Positions 46,405 to 57,300 of a DNA stretch of 64,000 nucleotides are shown piece by piece. A program made the position numbers and the translations under genes. How positions within the stretch are numbered: the first letter of the stretch is position 1; every line of letters starts with the position of its first letter. Origin of the DNA: Nitrospira sp. Its GTDB lineage: Bacteria; Nitrospirota; Nitrospiria; Nitrospirales; Nitrospiraceae. The notes beneath the pieces were generated by a model. It saw nothing but the letters and a program-made list of their open reading frames with translations, made no database searches and was not told the origin of the DNA. Where the stretch lies: the NCBI GenBank assembly GCA_024998595.1, contig JACOEK010000005.1, positions 1 to 64,000 on the forward strand. Reading direction: 5' to 3'.

Positions 46405-46440
46405 AGCCCAAGACCGTGCATGCGGTCTTGGGCTTTGTTG
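46405..46440 (+). terminator. Intrinsic terminator upstream of TonB-dependent receptor
   Basis: AGCCCAAGACCG (46405-46416), loop TGCATG, and CGGTCTTGGGCT (46423-46434) form a 12-bp perfect stem, followed by TTGTTG. It ends the tonB group 53 bp after the Com-like gene. The stem ends match those of the terminator before tonB. Confidence 0.75.
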
Positions 46441-46491
46441 TCTATGCGTAAGCACCGTGCAGAGAAGTATGAAGAAGGAGAAGAAACAAAC

Positions 46492-48675
46492 ATGGCGGTA
46501 ACTATCGGGGTTGTGAGTAGGGGAACAGTGTGTCTGTTTGCGATGGGACTGATCTGGGCGGGGGGAACCTATGCTCAGACTGAAGGGGGAGAGGCCGCAG
46601 CTCCGGCACAGGATGCTTCCCCGGCTCAGTCTCCAAGTGAAGGCTCCACATCTGAAACGGCTGAATCGCCGAAGGCCAAGCCCGTGAAAATTCCGGAAGT
46701 GGTCGTCAAAGACGTGCATGAACGAAACGAGCCGGATCAGGAGTTGGTGAAGGATATCGCGGGAACGGTCAATGTCGTCACTCGCGAGGAAATTCAGCGC
46801 GCCAGGCCGAAAAATGCAGACGAGATGCTGCGGCGCATTCCCGGAGTCAATGTGTTGGACGAATATGGTCAGGGGTTGCGGCCCAACATTGGTATCCGGG
46901 GCATGGATCCCCGACGCAGCAAAAACATTCTGCTGATGTTGGACGATATCCCCCTACAACCGGCCCTGTTTGGAGATGCCTCGACCTATTACATGGTGCC
47001 AATCGAACGCATCGACCATATTGAGGTCATCAAGGGAGGAGCCTCGGTCCTCTATTCGCCGAATACTCAGGGAGGCTTGATCAACTTCATTCAGAAACGG
47101 ATTCCTACGACGCCGACCTTCTCGACCACGAATACGTTCGGCAGTTTCAATCTGTTTCAGTCGGACACGCAGTACGGCGGCTATTTCGGAAATTTCGGCG
47201 CGCAGCTCGGGTACGTGCGGCGCCAATCGGACGGTTTCAGAGACCGCAGTAAATCACAGTTAGATGATTTCACGATGCGATTCGAAGCCAACCCCGACGA
47301 TCGGACCCGCATTACGACGAACATCTCCTGGTACGACGAAACCACGCAGACGCCGGGAAGTATCACGCCCACGCAATACCGAAACGACCGCACGCTCGCG
47401 GGAAAACCGAATGACGAATTCAAAGGGCAACGTGGAGCGATCGACGTGACGGCCAGTCGGGAGATCGACGCCCACAACACGGCCAAGGTCATCGTGTACG
47501 GCAATGTGTTCGAACGAAATTGGTACATCCAGGACCAGGCCGCCAACGGCACGCTGCTCTCGACCAGCACAAACTTTCTGCGCAAGTTCAATGTCTTCGG
47601 CGTCATGCCGCAGCATCAGTTCAAATTCTCGCTGTTTGGATTGGATCAACAGATCACCTCCGGCGTTCGGTACCACGCCGAGCGCCTGACCGACGTTACA
47701 GGAATTGGCACGGCAGGCTCGAAGATCAGCCGTACGACCAACAATGCCGATCTGGAGTCGGTGGCCTATGCCGCCTACACGGAGACGGCGATTCGCCTGA
47801 CCGAGGCTCTCACCATTTCTCCGGGCATACGCTGGGAGCAGGTGAATCAAAGCCGCGAGACGATGAACGCGATCCCTCCGGCAGCGCAGCCGAATTTCAA
47901 GAGCTATAAGACCACGCAAGGACTCATCTATGGCACCGGGGTCAAGTATCAACTCACCCCGGACAGCATGCTGTTCGGCCATGTCCATACGACTTTCCGG
48001 CCGCCGACTTTCGCCAATGCGGTCGATCCAACGAGCGGGACCACCCAAGACCTCTCTGCTGAACGCGCGTTGAGTTCGGATATTGGCTTCCGTTCCATTC
48101 TCGTGCCCGGTGTGAGTGCCGAAGTCGCTCTGTTTCGAACCGAATTCAGCAATCAGATCGTCCAGCAAGGCAGCCAGTTCGTCAACGCCGGCAAAACACT
48201 TATGGAAGGAATCGAGAGTACCGTCAGCCTTGATTGGGGCGAAATAGTCCGTCCGCTGCAGGGCTTCGTGACCAGAGGTAGCATCACACTTTTGCGGCCA
48301 AAATCGCTGTTCGGAACGACCGACGGGAAAGACCTGCCCTATGCCCCGCGCATGACGTTCTACGGATTGGTGGGGTATTACCACCCGACCGGGGCGTCGA
48401 TCGAAGCCGATGCCATGTACGTCGCGCAGCAGTTTACCGATGGCGCGAATACCCAGACGGAAAATGCGCTGGGAACCAACGGCGCTATCCCTTCCTATAC
48501 CATCTGGAACCTCCGGCTCAATTATGCCCCGCCGAAGGCGAAGTGGGCCATTTTCGCCGGCGTGCGCAACCTCACCGACGAATCGTTCATCGCACAACGT
48601 ACCACCGGCAGTTTCATCGGCATTCAGCCCGGTGAAATCCGGAATTTCTACGGCGGTGTCTCCTGGAGATTTTAG
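46492..48675 (+). CDS. TonB-dependent outer membrane receptor (FecA-like)
   Basis: I start at ATG 46492 (AAGGAG upstream), which gives a signal peptide ending GGTYAQ. A low-complexity Ala/Pro/Ser linker follows, then a TonB-box-like IPEVVVKD near 66. The plug domain (about 80-200) has RRIPGVNVLDEYG, PNIGIRGMDPRRS and HIEVIKGGASVLYSPNTQGG. A 22-strand barrel ends in the canonical aromatic C-terminus (GGVSWRF). At 727 residues it resembles ferric dicitrate/siderophore receptors. It probably imports a metal chelate with energy from TonB. Substrate is unknown; no anti-sigma signalling extension is present. Confidence 0.93.
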   Translation: MAVTIGVVSRGTVCLFAMGLIWAGGTYAQTEGGEAAAPAQDASPAQSPSEGSTSETAESPKAKPVKIPEVVVKDVHERNEPDQELVKDIAGTVNVVTREEIQRARPKNADEMLRRIPGVNVLDEYGQGLRPNIGIRGMDPRRSKNILLMLDDIPLQPALFGDASTYYMVPIERIDHIEVIKGGASVLYSPNTQGGLINFIQKRIPTTPTFSTTNTFGSFNLFQSDTQYGGYFGNFGAQLGYVRRQSDGFRDRSKSQLDDFTMRFEANPDDRTRITTNISWYDETTQTPGSITPTQYRNDRTLAGKPNDEFKGQRGAIDVTASREIDAHNTAKVIVYGNVFERNWYIQDQAANGTLLSTSTNFLRKFNVFGVMPQHQFKFSLFGLDQQITSGVRYHAERLTDVTGIGTAGSKISRTTNNADLESVAYAAYTETAIRLTEALTISPGIRWEQVNQSRETMNAIPPAAQPNFKSYKTTQGLIYGTGVKYQLTPDSMLFGHVHTTFRPPTFANAVDPTSGTTQDLSAERALSSDIGFRSILVPGVSAEVALFRTEFSNQIVQQGSQFVNAGKTLMEGIESTVSLDWGEIVRPLQGFVTRGSITLLRPKSLFGTTDGKDLPYAPRMTFYGLVGYYHPTGASIEADAMYVAQQFTDGANTQTENALGTNGAIPSYTIWNLRLNYAPPKAKWAIFAGVRNLTDESFIAQRTTGSFIGIQPGEIRNFYGGVSWRF

Positions 48676-48721
48676 CGAGACCTTGCACCTTTGGGCCGAA
48701 ATTGAAAAAGGAGTGACGCAG

Positions 48722-49531
48722 ATGAATTGGAACATCTTCAATCGTGGATTGTGGGGGATCTTAGTGATGGCAGCGCTGTTGCAGGCAGCTCCGGTTCAGG
48801 CCCATTTCGTTTGGGTGGAGACGGACGCGACGGCGCCGGCCGACAAGGGGCAGCCGGTGAAAGTGTATTTCGGTGAATACGCCGAATTTTTACGAGAAGA
48901 GCGCGGTGGCCGGCTTGATTCCATCGACGGCGTCACCCTGCGCGTGCAGGATCCGAAGCGCGGGAAGACGGATGTCCCGCTGACGAAGCAGGTCAACCAC
49001 TTTGTCGGTGCCGTCTCATCCTGTGTGCCGGGACGGAACGCGGTGGTCGCGGAACAGGCGAAAGCTCCGGTTCAGGATCTGCGCAAGCATGATCTGGGCA
49101 TCGTCAAGCCGATGTTTTACGCTCGCACCTATTTCGTTTGTCTGGAGGAGAGCCGGGTCAATGAACACGAACGGGACCATTCGACGCCGCTGACGCTGGA
49201 TCTGATCCCGCTCACTACAGGGCTGAATCTTGCCTCGGGCCGCGTGACCCCGGGTCCGGGCGGCGAGATCGTCGTGAAAGCGCTCTTCAATGGGCAACGT
49301 CTACCGGGGACGCAGGTGCTGGTGCATGCGCCCAATGGATGGGACAAGGAGCTCAAAACGGATGCCGATGGCATTGTGTCATTCACGCCACTCTGGCCAG
49401 GCCGGTATGTCTTGGAGATGATTCATGTTGAAAAGACCCCGGGGGAATTCGAGGGGACGGCCTATGAGGCGTTGCGCCATCGCAGCACCCTGGCCCTGCA
49501 GGTGAGGGCCGAGCGCCCCACGGAGCAGTGA
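48722..49531 (+). CDS. DUF4198 periplasmic protein
   Basis: I choose ATG 48722 with AAAAGGAGTG upstream. The 269-residue product has a signal peptide (GILVMAALLQAAPVQA) immediately followed by HFVWVE at the mature N-terminus, typical of DUF4198 proteins that may bind metal through that His. GQPVKVYFGEYAEF is near residue 45. A C-terminal Ig-like or carboxypeptidase-regulatory-like domain contains LPGTQVLVHAPNGWDKE. Such proteins accompany TonB-dependent receptors and Ni/Co uptake. It follows the receptor by 46 bp and is followed by a PepSY gene. Confidence 0.88.
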   Translation: MNWNIFNRGLWGILVMAALLQAAPVQAHFVWVETDATAPADKGQPVKVYFGEYAEFLREERGGRLDSIDGVTLRVQDPKRGKTDVPLTKQVNHFVGAVSSCVPGRNAVVAEQAKAPVQDLRKHDLGIVKPMFYARTYFVCLEESRVNEHERDHSTPLTLDLIPLTTGLNLASGRVTPGPGGEIVVKALFNGQRLPGTQVLVHAPNGWDKELKTDADGIVSFTPLWPGRYVLEMIHVEKTPGEFEGTAYEALRHRSTLALQVRAERPTEQ

Positions 49532-49532
49532 G

Positions 49533-50339
49533 ATGAGTCGCGGCGGATCTGGACGGATCGTCAGACTGGCCCATCGCTGGCTGGGCATGGGAGCGCTGGG
49601 CTTTGTTTTGCTCTCCGTCGTCACCGGCCTGTTGTGGGCGGACGCGAAGTTTCTCTATTGGGACGATCATTATAAGGAGAAGGTTCGGCCGCTAGCTGGC
49701 CCGGCGCTGGAGACGGCCACACTGTCGGTCGATAAAGCAATCCTGGCGGCCAAGGAAGCCGTGGGCGGGCGGGCGTTGGTTGAGCAGGTGTTGCTGCGGT
49801 CTGATTTCGGCCGGTTGTTGTATGAACTCAAATTACGGGTCGAGGGCGTGTCCACCACGCTCTTGGTCGACGCCCGGAACGGTGAGCGCCTGTCGCCGAT
49901 TTCGGTCGATCTGGCGCCGGTGATCGCACAGCAGTATGTGCGGACGCCGGCGTCGGTGACGGCCGTGGAGATTGAGCGGTATACACCACGAAAGAAAAAA
50001 CGTGCTCAGGATGCGGTGCGTGTTCGATTCGACGATGCCGATGCCACCGAGATCGTGCTCGATCGGCAGACGGGGGACATCCTCGAAGATGAAGGGCGAT
50101 GGCGGCGTGTGCATTTTGCCGTGATGCAATTGCACCAGTTGAACTTTTTCGGGTTCGAGAAAACCTTGCTCAATATTCCGGGCGTGCCGATTCTGCTGAT
50201 GAGCCTATCAGGATGTCTGTTGTGGATCTTTCATCGCGCAAGGGCGCGGCGTTCGAAATCGATCGCGTCGGCCGGCGATACGTCGCTGCTTTCCGCCCGT
50301 TCGACGGGCGAACCAAAGGAGATTCCTCCCCTGTCCTGA
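49533..50339 (+). CDS. PepSY-associated membrane protein
   Basis: This 268-residue protein has an N-terminal helix (LGMGALGFVLLSVVTGLLW) and two periplasmic PepSY-like modules (about 60-200, ILAAKEAVGGRALVEQVLLR, then ATEIVLDRQTGDIL). A second helix near the C-terminus is preceded by a His-containing VMQLHQLNFFG segment. Related PepSY membrane proteins act as reductases or helpers in siderophore-iron release. It starts 1 bp after the DUF4198 stop and closes the metal-uptake group. Confidence 0.85.
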   Translation: MSRGGSGRIVRLAHRWLGMGALGFVLLSVVTGLLWADAKFLYWDDHYKEKVRPLAGPALETATLSVDKAILAAKEAVGGRALVEQVLLRSDFGRLLYELKLRVEGVSTTLLVDARNGERLSPISVDLAPVIAQQYVRTPASVTAVEIERYTPRKKKRAQDAVRVRFDDADATEIVLDRQTGDILEDEGRWRRVHFAVMQLHQLNFFGFEKTLLNIPGVPILLMSLSGCLLWIFHRARARRSKSIASAGDTSLLSARSTGEPKEIPPLS

Positions 50340-50410
50340 TCGTCCGCCGGCTGATGGTACGGTGGCGTTTTCTTGCGCCGGTTGTTTAGAATGTCTCCTC
50401 TGGGGTGGGG

Positions 50411-52444
50411 ATGACGATTCGTACCATCAAGGGCCGCATTGTACTGGCCATCGTGCTGGTGGGCTGCATCCCGTTGTTGATCGGGCTGGTCCTCGCCTAC
50501 ATGTCCGGTATGCAGTCGCTGCGCGACGTCATCGGCGGCAATCTGCAAGCGGTGGCGATTCAGGCCGCCGACCGAGTGACGATGCTCGTGCAAAGCGAAA
50601 TCCAGGCCGCTCGGCTGCTGGGGTCGGCACCATTGCGCGTCCGCCAGCCGGTCGAGGCGGCCAACGCTTCCTATCCACAAGACAACGCCGAAACCGAACG
50701 CATCATTCAGACCCGCACGCAGGTTTGGGAGAAGGGGAAGGAAGCCGCCGCTCAACTGCTCCATCGGGATCTGTCTCGATTTCTCCTCGATACCAAAGTT
50801 AGAAGCGGCGACAAACTCGTCGGATTGTTGATTGTCGATCAATACGGAGCGCTGGTCGCCTCGAGTTCCGAGCCCGATCATTATTCGTTCAGCGGGGAGC
50901 CCTGGTGGGAGGCGGTGCGCGCGGGCGGCATCGACCATGTCTATCTTAGCGGGATGATGGCCGCTCAAGTGGGGTCGTTCCGAACACCGGAAGAAACCTT
51001 CGATGTTGCGGTGCCCATACTCGATGACCGGCACCACACCGTGATCGGTGCGGTGAAAGCGTCGTACCGGTTCGACTCCCTCTTCGGCATGATCAATCAG
51101 ATCCGCATCGGACAGACGGGCCACGCCATGCTGTTCAATGCGGCGGGAGAGCCACTGGTCTGCCCCATCCTGCCCCGTCAGGCGCATCGCATTCCAGGAC
51201 AGTTGATGACGATGATTGTGTCAGCCGATCCCGGTTGGGGCATTGCGGATGACGATGGCCATGGGGGAACGGACACGGTGGTGGGATTTGCTCCCGTGAC
51301 AGGACTGATGTTGCCGGATAACACCTGGCACATCTTTGTGCGGCAGCAACCGGTGGAAAGTTATGCCCCGATTCGCGATCAGCTCAGGAATCTGGCGGCC
51401 ATCGGACTGGTCATGGTCGGTTTGCTTTGGGCAATGGGACGGTATGTGGCGACGCGAATTGCCCGACCGATCCAGGTGCTCAAAACAGGCGTGGAGGCGA
51501 TCAGCCGCGGCACCTACGACGGACCGCTCGATGTGAAAACCGGCGATGAATTTGAGGAACTGGCCGTGGCGGTACATCGCATGGCCGACCGGCTGCAAGC
51601 GTCGCGGGCGGAGTTGGAATCGCTGAACGCCGAGTTGACGCATCGGGTCGAGGAGAAAACGGCGGAAATTACCCGGCAGATGCGAAAGCTGGAATTGTCG
51701 GAGCGGTTGGCGACGCTCGGCAAGGTCGCCAGCGGCATTGCGCATGAAATCAACAATCCGTTAAGCATCATTTTGAACCGCATTGAATGTATGGAGGCCG
51801 ACGCGGCACAGTCTCACGTTCCGGAGGAGGTCACTCGCGATCTGATCACCATCCGCTCTCAAGCGGAACGGATCTCCCGGGTGACGCGCAGCATTCTCAC
51901 CTTGTCCCGGGGGACCGTGTCGATGCTGAAGCCGCTGGATCTCAACTGCGTGGCACGCACTTGTGTGACCATGGCGGGGGAACGGGTGGCAGCGCTCTCC
52001 GTCCGCATCGATGCAGAACTCGCACCGGAATTGCCTCCGGTCATGGGGGATCGCGACCGATTGGAAACCGTGCTGCTCAATGTGCTCAACAACGCCATCG
52101 ATGCTGTGACCGCCTGCGGCGATCACGGGGTGGTGACGGTGCGCACAGCCTGGATGCAGCTCAATGGGGACGAATGGGTACGCGTCAGCGTATCGGATAA
52201 CGGACCGGGTGTGCCGGCCGCGATCGTGGACCGTATCTTCGACCCCTTTTTTACTACCAAGCCGGCCGGCCAGGGGACGGGCTTGGGGTTGTTTCTGAGT
52301 TATGGAATTGTCTCGGACCATCGCGGCCGCATTGAGGTGCGCAATGATGCGGTCGGCGCCGTCTTTGATGTCTATCTGCCGGCGGTGGGTCTCGGCGAGC
52401 GAGTCCATGAAGGAGTACCATGGGGATTGCAGGAAAGATCCTGA
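50411..52444 (+). CDS. Sensor histidine kinase with extracellular Cache-like domain
   Basis: This roughly 677-residue membrane kinase has TM1 near 10-33. A periplasmic double-Cache-like sensor spans about 35-310 ([20 protein letters not shown]). TM2 is near 320-340, then HAMP ([19 protein letters not shown]) and a coiled coil. The H-box is [14 protein letters not shown] (phospho-His near 450), and the ATPase has [17 protein letters not shown] and GQGTGLGLF. It should phosphorylate the NtrC-type regulator encoded by the next gene, which overlaps it by 25 bp. The signal is unknown; small ligands bind many Cache domains. Confidence 0.95.
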   Translation: MTIRTIKGRIVLAIVLVGCIPLLIGLVLAYMSGMQSLRDVIGGNLQAVAIQAADRVTMLVQSEIQAARLLGSAPLRVRQPVEAANASYPQDNAETERIIQTRTQVWEKGKEAAAQLLHRDLSRFLLDTKVRSGDKLVGLLIVDQYGALVASSSEPDHYSFSGEPWWEAVRAGGIDHVYLSGMMAAQVGSFRTPEETFDVAVPILDDRHHTVIGAVKASYRFDSLFGMINQIRIGQTGHAMLFNAAGEPLVCPILPRQAHRIPGQLMTMIVSADPGWGIADDDGHGGTDTVVGFAPVTGLMLPDNTWHIFVRQQPVESYAPIRDQLRNLAAIGLVMVGLLWAMGRYVATRIARPIQVLKTGVEAISRGTYDGPLDVKTGDEFEELAVAVHRMADRLQASRAELESLNAELTHRVEEKTAEITRQMRKLELSERLATLGKVASGIAHEINNPLSIILNRIECMEADAAQSHVPEEVTRDLITIRSQAERISRVTRSILTLSRGTVSMLKPLDLNCVARTCVTMAGERVAALSVRIDAELAPELPPVMGDRDRLETVLLNVLNNAIDAVTACGDHGVVTVRTAWMQLNGDEWVRVSVSDNGPGVPAAIVDRIFDPFFTTKPAGQGTGLGLFLSYGIVSDHRGRIEVRNDAVGAVFDVYLPAVGLGERVHEGVPWGLQERS

Positions 52445-53838
52445 TCGTCGATGACGAGCAGGATGCGCTCGATAATTGTCGTCGGATTCTCAGTCGTGGG
52501 CCTTACGATTGCCTGACGGAGTGTAATTCCTCGCGTGCCCTCGATGTCATTCAACGCGAACGGCCGGGCCTGATCCTCACTGATTTGCGCATGCCCGATC
52601 TCGACGGGATTGAAGTGTTGGCTGCGGCCAAACGCTTCGATCCATCGGTGCAGGTGGTGCTGCTGACGGCTCATGCCACGGTGCAGACGGCGGTCACCTC
52701 GATGCGGTACGGCGCGTTCGATTACATCACGAAGCCGTTCACGAGTGCTGACCTCCTCCAAGTGGCCCGCCGTGCATTCGGCGAGGATGGAGTAGGGGCA
52801 TCAACGACTCAGAGCGCGGGTGAGGTGGCCGCTTCCCTCGACCAGAGCCGGCCCGGGAAGCGGATGGGGCTGTCACGCGTCATCGGGGAAAGCCCGGCTA
52901 TGGAATCGGTCTTCAGCTTGGTCGACAAGGTGGCGCCCACGCATTCCAACGTGCTGGTCTACGGGGAAAGCGGAACGGGAAAAGAACTGGTCGCACGCGC
53001 GATTCACGACGCCAGTCTGCGAGCTGACCGTCCGTTCATTCCGGTGGACTGCGTCTCGCTGCCTGATACCCTCCTTGAATCGGAACTGTTCGGCCATGAG
53101 AAGGGCGCCTTTACCGGCGCACATGTGTCGAAGCCGGGGTTGTTCGAGGTGGCAGCAGGTGGAACGGTGTTTCTAGACGAGGTCAGCGGGATGAGTCAGA
53201 CCTTGCAGTCGCGGCTGTTACGGGTGTTACAGGAACGGCAGATGCGGCGGGTCGGCGGTATCCGGTTTTTGGATGTCGATGTGCGGGTGATTGCGGCGTC
53301 AAACCAGGATCTTGAAGCCGCCTGCCGACGCGGGGAGTTTCGCGAGGACCTTTATTACCGCCTGAATGTCATTCCGATCGTGTTGCCACCGTTGCGAAGC
53401 AGAGAAGGTGATATTCCAATTCTGGCGCGAGAGTTTCTCCGCCGATTCATGAAGCAGCAGGGGGCGGCCCTTGGCTTCGTCCCGAACCTCGACCCCACGG
53501 CCACGGAGTTGCTGTGTGGATATGCATGGCCGGGGAATGTGCGCGAATTACAAAACGTCATCGAGCGCGCTGCGGTGCTGGCCGATGGCCCATTGATCAC
53601 AGCGGAGCATTTGCCAGAACGCCTGCGTCAGGTGGTGGTCGACGAGACGGGGCCGGGAGAAGCCGGCTCCTTCAAACATGCGAAGCAGGCGGCGGTTACA
53701 ACGTTCGAGCGGAGTTTTCTGATCGAACTCCTCAAGCGAAACGATGGTCATATGGGACGCGCTGCCCGGGAGGCCGGTGTTGATCGGAAGACCGTCGAGC
53801 GGATGGTCAAGAAACACGGGCTCCGCGATTTGATCTGA
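52420..53838 (+). CDS. NtrC-family sigma-54-dependent response regulator
   Basis: This 472-residue protein has a receiver (1-125; IVDDEQDA, Asp in LTDLRMPDLDG near 53, Lys in TKPFTS). The AAA+ sigma-54 activator domain covers about 155-390, with Walker A GESGTGKE, sigma-54 contact loop GAFTGA and KTVER-type C-terminal Fis helix-turn-helix (GRAAREAGVDRKTVERMV). It activates sigma-54 promoters when phosphorylated. ATG 52420 has AAGGAG upstream and overlaps the kinase gene. The next gene downstream is the giant multicopper oxidase, a candidate target. Confidence 0.96.
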   Translation: MGIAGKILIVDDEQDALDNCRRILSRGPYDCLTECNSSRALDVIQRERPGLILTDLRMPDLDGIEVLAAAKRFDPSVQVVLLTAHATVQTAVTSMRYGAFDYITKPFTSADLLQVARRAFGEDGVGASTTQSAGEVAASLDQSRPGKRMGLSRVIGESPAMESVFSLVDKVAPTHSNVLVYGESGTGKELVARAIHDASLRADRPFIPVDCVSLPDTLLESELFGHEKGAFTGAHVSKPGLFEVAAGGTVFLDEVSGMSQTLQSRLLRVLQERQMRRVGGIRFLDVDVRVIAASNQDLEAACRRGEFREDLYYRLNVIPIVLPPLRSREGDIPILAREFLRRFMKQQGAALGFVPNLDPTATELLCGYAWPGNVRELQNVIERAAVLADGPLITAEHLPERLRQVVVDETGPGEAGSFKHAKQAAVTTFERSFLIELLKRNDGHMGRAAREAGVDRKTVERMVKKHGLRDLI

Positions 53839-53930
53839 CGGGCCGGTAGATGGCTGGTAAGCTTTCTGACAATCGTCGGCTACGTGTGTCGAAAGGTCCC
53901 GAGTCGTACCTTTGTCGAATGGGGCGCCGA

Positions 53931-53945
53931 TGTCCCATTGGGACA
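53931..53945. promoter_or_regulatory. Palindrome TGTCCCATTGGGACA, candidate enhancer/operator
   Basis: This perfect 6-bp inverted repeat (TGTCCC-ATT-GGGACA) lies about 400 bp upstream of the multicopper oxidase start and 93 bp after the NtrC-type regulator gene. NtrC-type activators bind such symmetrical sites upstream of promoters. A second inverted repeat, ATGGGGCG-CCGT-CGCCCCAT, lies at 54010-54029. I could not find a convincing sigma-54 -24/-12 element nearby. Confidence 0.4.
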
Positions 53946-54244
53946 AATTTTTCGGACACTCCTATATCGCCTTCTCACTCGATGTGTTTCTAGTATTTGC
54001 CGGTTTTTGATGGGGCGCCGTCGCCCCATTTATCTTCTCTCCTCCGCATGTCGCTGTCCATAAATTCCAACAAAGCCTGAGTTTCCCGCTCTCGATGAAT
54101 CTGGAACGAGAGTTGCTCTGATATCCGCCGTCTTTTTGTGCGCAATGTTTTTATGCGCAGCGATGAGTGCGCCATCGTCTTGTTGTCGCCAATCAAGGGT
54201 GTGGAAACCGAAGGACCGGCCTCCTGGTGTTTCCACTCCATGAG

Positions 54245-54268
54245 GTGCAGGCCTTTACGGGCCTGCAC
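54245..54268 (+). promoter_or_regulatory. Leader hairpin upstream of the multicopper oxidase
   Basis: GTGCAGGCC (54245-54253), loop TTTACG, and GGCCTGCAC (54260-54268) form a 9-bp perfect stem about 80 bp before the start codon at 54346. No T-run follows, so it is more likely a leader structure or protein site than a terminator. Confidence 0.4.
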
Positions 54269-54345
54269 CGTGCGCGACGCCGGTTCGATGGCAGAGAGTG
54301 GGGATGCGGAGGTTTGTTTCATGGTTTCAAGAGGAGGTAGGTCTA

Positions 54346-57300
54346 ATGAGATCGGTACGTAGCGGGCCTAAGAAACTCAGTAAGCGCAGGTCCCAGGCGG
54401 CCTGGAAGCTTCTGTTGGGAGTGATGCTTCCATCGTTCTGCGTTGGAGCATTCCAAGTCGCCTCGGCAGCGCCGCCGGACATGCATGCGGCGGCGCACAA
54501 TCAGCCGGCATGGGCTGAGCAGTTGAAGGGGCAGACGATCATCGAGGATGCGAAAGAAGGTCATGTCGAGCGCACCGCGATGATGGAGCGCCAGCACCAG
54601 CGCATTATGGAGAAGATCAACGAGCAGTTGGTGCATGACGCTGAAGCGCAGCGCACAGGCGGCCAGTACAACAACGTCAACATGCTCCACCAGTACGGCG
54701 CCGGGAATCAGGATTTGTTATTGATGTCGAATGGCGCCGAGCCCGTCTCTTCAATGGGCGGGAAGTGTCCAGCCAGCGCGCCGGTCCGCACGTACGACGT
54801 CTCGGCGATCAATGTCGAAATCACCTTGAACATGTGGCTCGATTTCTATCCCGGCTACATGTACTCGCTGACCGAAAATATCGACAAGGTTCGCGCGGAG
54901 GAGACCAAGAATAAAGAGGCCCGTGACAAAGAAGGGTACGATCCGGGTGCTGTCATGAACGGGTTGCAGAATCAGTTCATTCAGCCGCTGGTCCTTCGAG
55001 GCAATCAAGGTGATTGCGTGAAGCTGACTCTCCGCAATCAGTTGGAGGGTGATGAAGAAGTCAGTCTGAATATCCATGGTTCTAGCATGGTCATGTCCGC
55101 CACGGGACAGCCGGCCTCGACCACCAATCCCGACAGCATTGCCGCCAAGGGCAAAGCCGTGGAGATGGAATGGTATATCCCGCCGACCCAACAGGAGGGC
55201 AGCCGGCAATTCCATTCCTACAGCAATGATCGCGAGTTGACCGTGATGGGTCTCTTCGGATCCTTCGTGATCGAGCCGAAGGGGTCTGAATACCTCGAGC
55301 CGCTGGGAACCGGTGATCCTCAGCCGACCAAGAGCGGCTGGCAGGCGATCATCAAGAACGGCAGCGGACCGGATTTCCGGGAATTCGTGCTGTTCTATCA
55401 TGAAGTCGGCGACGAAGCCTTCCGTCCGTTGAACAAGAAGGGCGACTTCATCCCACAGCGCGATCCGCTCACCGACGTCTATCGTCCGGTGGCCCGTGCG
55501 TTGAACTATCGCAGCGAGCCGTTCGGCGTCGACAATATGCAGACGCAGCACGAATACTTCGGCTTCGAGGATGAGTCAATGGCCTACAGCGCCTACACAT
55601 TCGGCGATCCGGCCACGACGATTCCGCGCAGCTACCTCGGTGACCCGGCCAAGTTCCGGCTGGTGCATGGAGGCTCCGAAGTGTTCCACTCGCACCACCC
55701 CCACGGTGGATCGATTCGTTGGCCGCGGAGTCCGCGGGCCATCGACGAAATGCCCTTGTGGCATGCGGCGAAGAACGGTCCTGTGAAATATCCCGTGATC
55801 CGGACGAAGTCCGATCGCGTCGACGTGGAAGTCATCGGGCCGTCCGAGACCATGGACCTGGAAACGGAGTGCGGATCCGGTCTCTGCCAGCAGTTGGCCG
55901 GAGACTTCCTCTTCCACTGCCACGTGGCCCATCACTACATCGCAGGTATGTGGGGATACTGGCGTGTCTACAACACCATTCAACAGGGGGCGAATCACAA
56001 CGACGTGATGCCTGACCTGTTGGAGTTGCCGGACCGCAAGGGCCGCATCAAGACGGGTGTCACCTCGGACGAGCTGATCGGCAAGACCGTCGATTGGTTC
56101 GGCAAGCAGTTCAAGATCATCGAGAAGGGCAAGACCGATTGGAAGGCCGACCCGGCCATCGTCACCATCAAGGACTGGGTCGAAATGCAATTTCCTCCGC
56201 AGGGTCTTCCGGGCCATAAGAAAGATGAGCGCGATCAGACCAGATCCTATGATGCCAGTGTCCTGAATTGGGGCTGGCAGGGTACTCGCGCCGTGACCGA
56301 ACCTGAGAATACGGTGCCGAATCCGCGGTATCAGTCGGCCCATCCTGGCGAGCGGCTGCCGATCGTGTTCGAGCCGTTGACCGGCAAAGTGTCCTGGCCG
56401 CATTTGAAGCCGCACTTCGGTCGGCGGGTGCCGTTCTCGAAAGGTCACAATCCGTCCCCCTGGCTGGAGATGATCCATCTCGAGGAGGATGGTCTTCCGA
56501 GTTCCTATCCCGCCAAGCCGGGTGAGAACGGACGCTGGAGTCTGTGTCCGGAGAATGCCGGCTCGAAGAAATACAACGTGCACTTCATCCATACGCCGAT
56601 GATGCTCGCCGACAAACAGGGAGACACGCCGGCCATCACGGATGAAGGCGGGTTGATTTATGTGTTGCATGAAGAGGAAGCGGCCATTCGCAAAAACAAC
56701 GACCTGAAGTTTCCGTTGGTCGTGCGGTCGAACATCTACGATTGCGTCGATTGGATGTTGACCAGCGAGTGGGATGACGACGACTTCGGGAATTTCCATG
56801 CCTCGAAGGTCAATACCCATTGGCACTTCCTGCAGTTCGACAACCAGTCGTCGGACGGCGTGATCACCGGGTTCTCCAATGAACAGTCGGTGCGCCCGTT
56901 CACCATGCTGGAAAAGAAGACCGACAAGGGCTTGCCCTTGCCGTTGAACACCACGTTCACGAAGGCGGGGAAGAAGGGCGAGCGCGTCATCACCCTGAAG
57001 AATGCCGCGCAGTATCACCCGGGCATCGAGATCCTGATCGGCGCGGATAACGTCGGCGGGAATGAAGTGGGACGAATCCAGTCGATCAAGGGCAACGAGA
57101 TCACACTCGTGCGGCCGTTGAAGCACGATCATCCTGTGAAGGATATCGTGACGGTGGAATTCGTCCGGCAGCGTTTCTGGGTGGATTCCGATGTGGGCAC
57201 GGTGTTCTGGCACGACCATGCGTTGGGCCGGATTACCTGGGGCCACGGCGGATTCGGCACGATGATTGTCGAACCGGTCGGATCGACCTATCACAATCCG

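Noticed and set aside
47260-48741. 493-codon open frame antisense to the TonB-dependent receptor
   Set aside because: Same cause: a codon-bias shadow of a well-supported receptor gene; no domain pattern.
53839-54345. Sigma-54 promoter for the multicopper oxidase
   Set aside because: I looked for TGGC-N7-TTGC type elements; TGGC at 53851 and TTGC at 53998 have no properly spaced partner.
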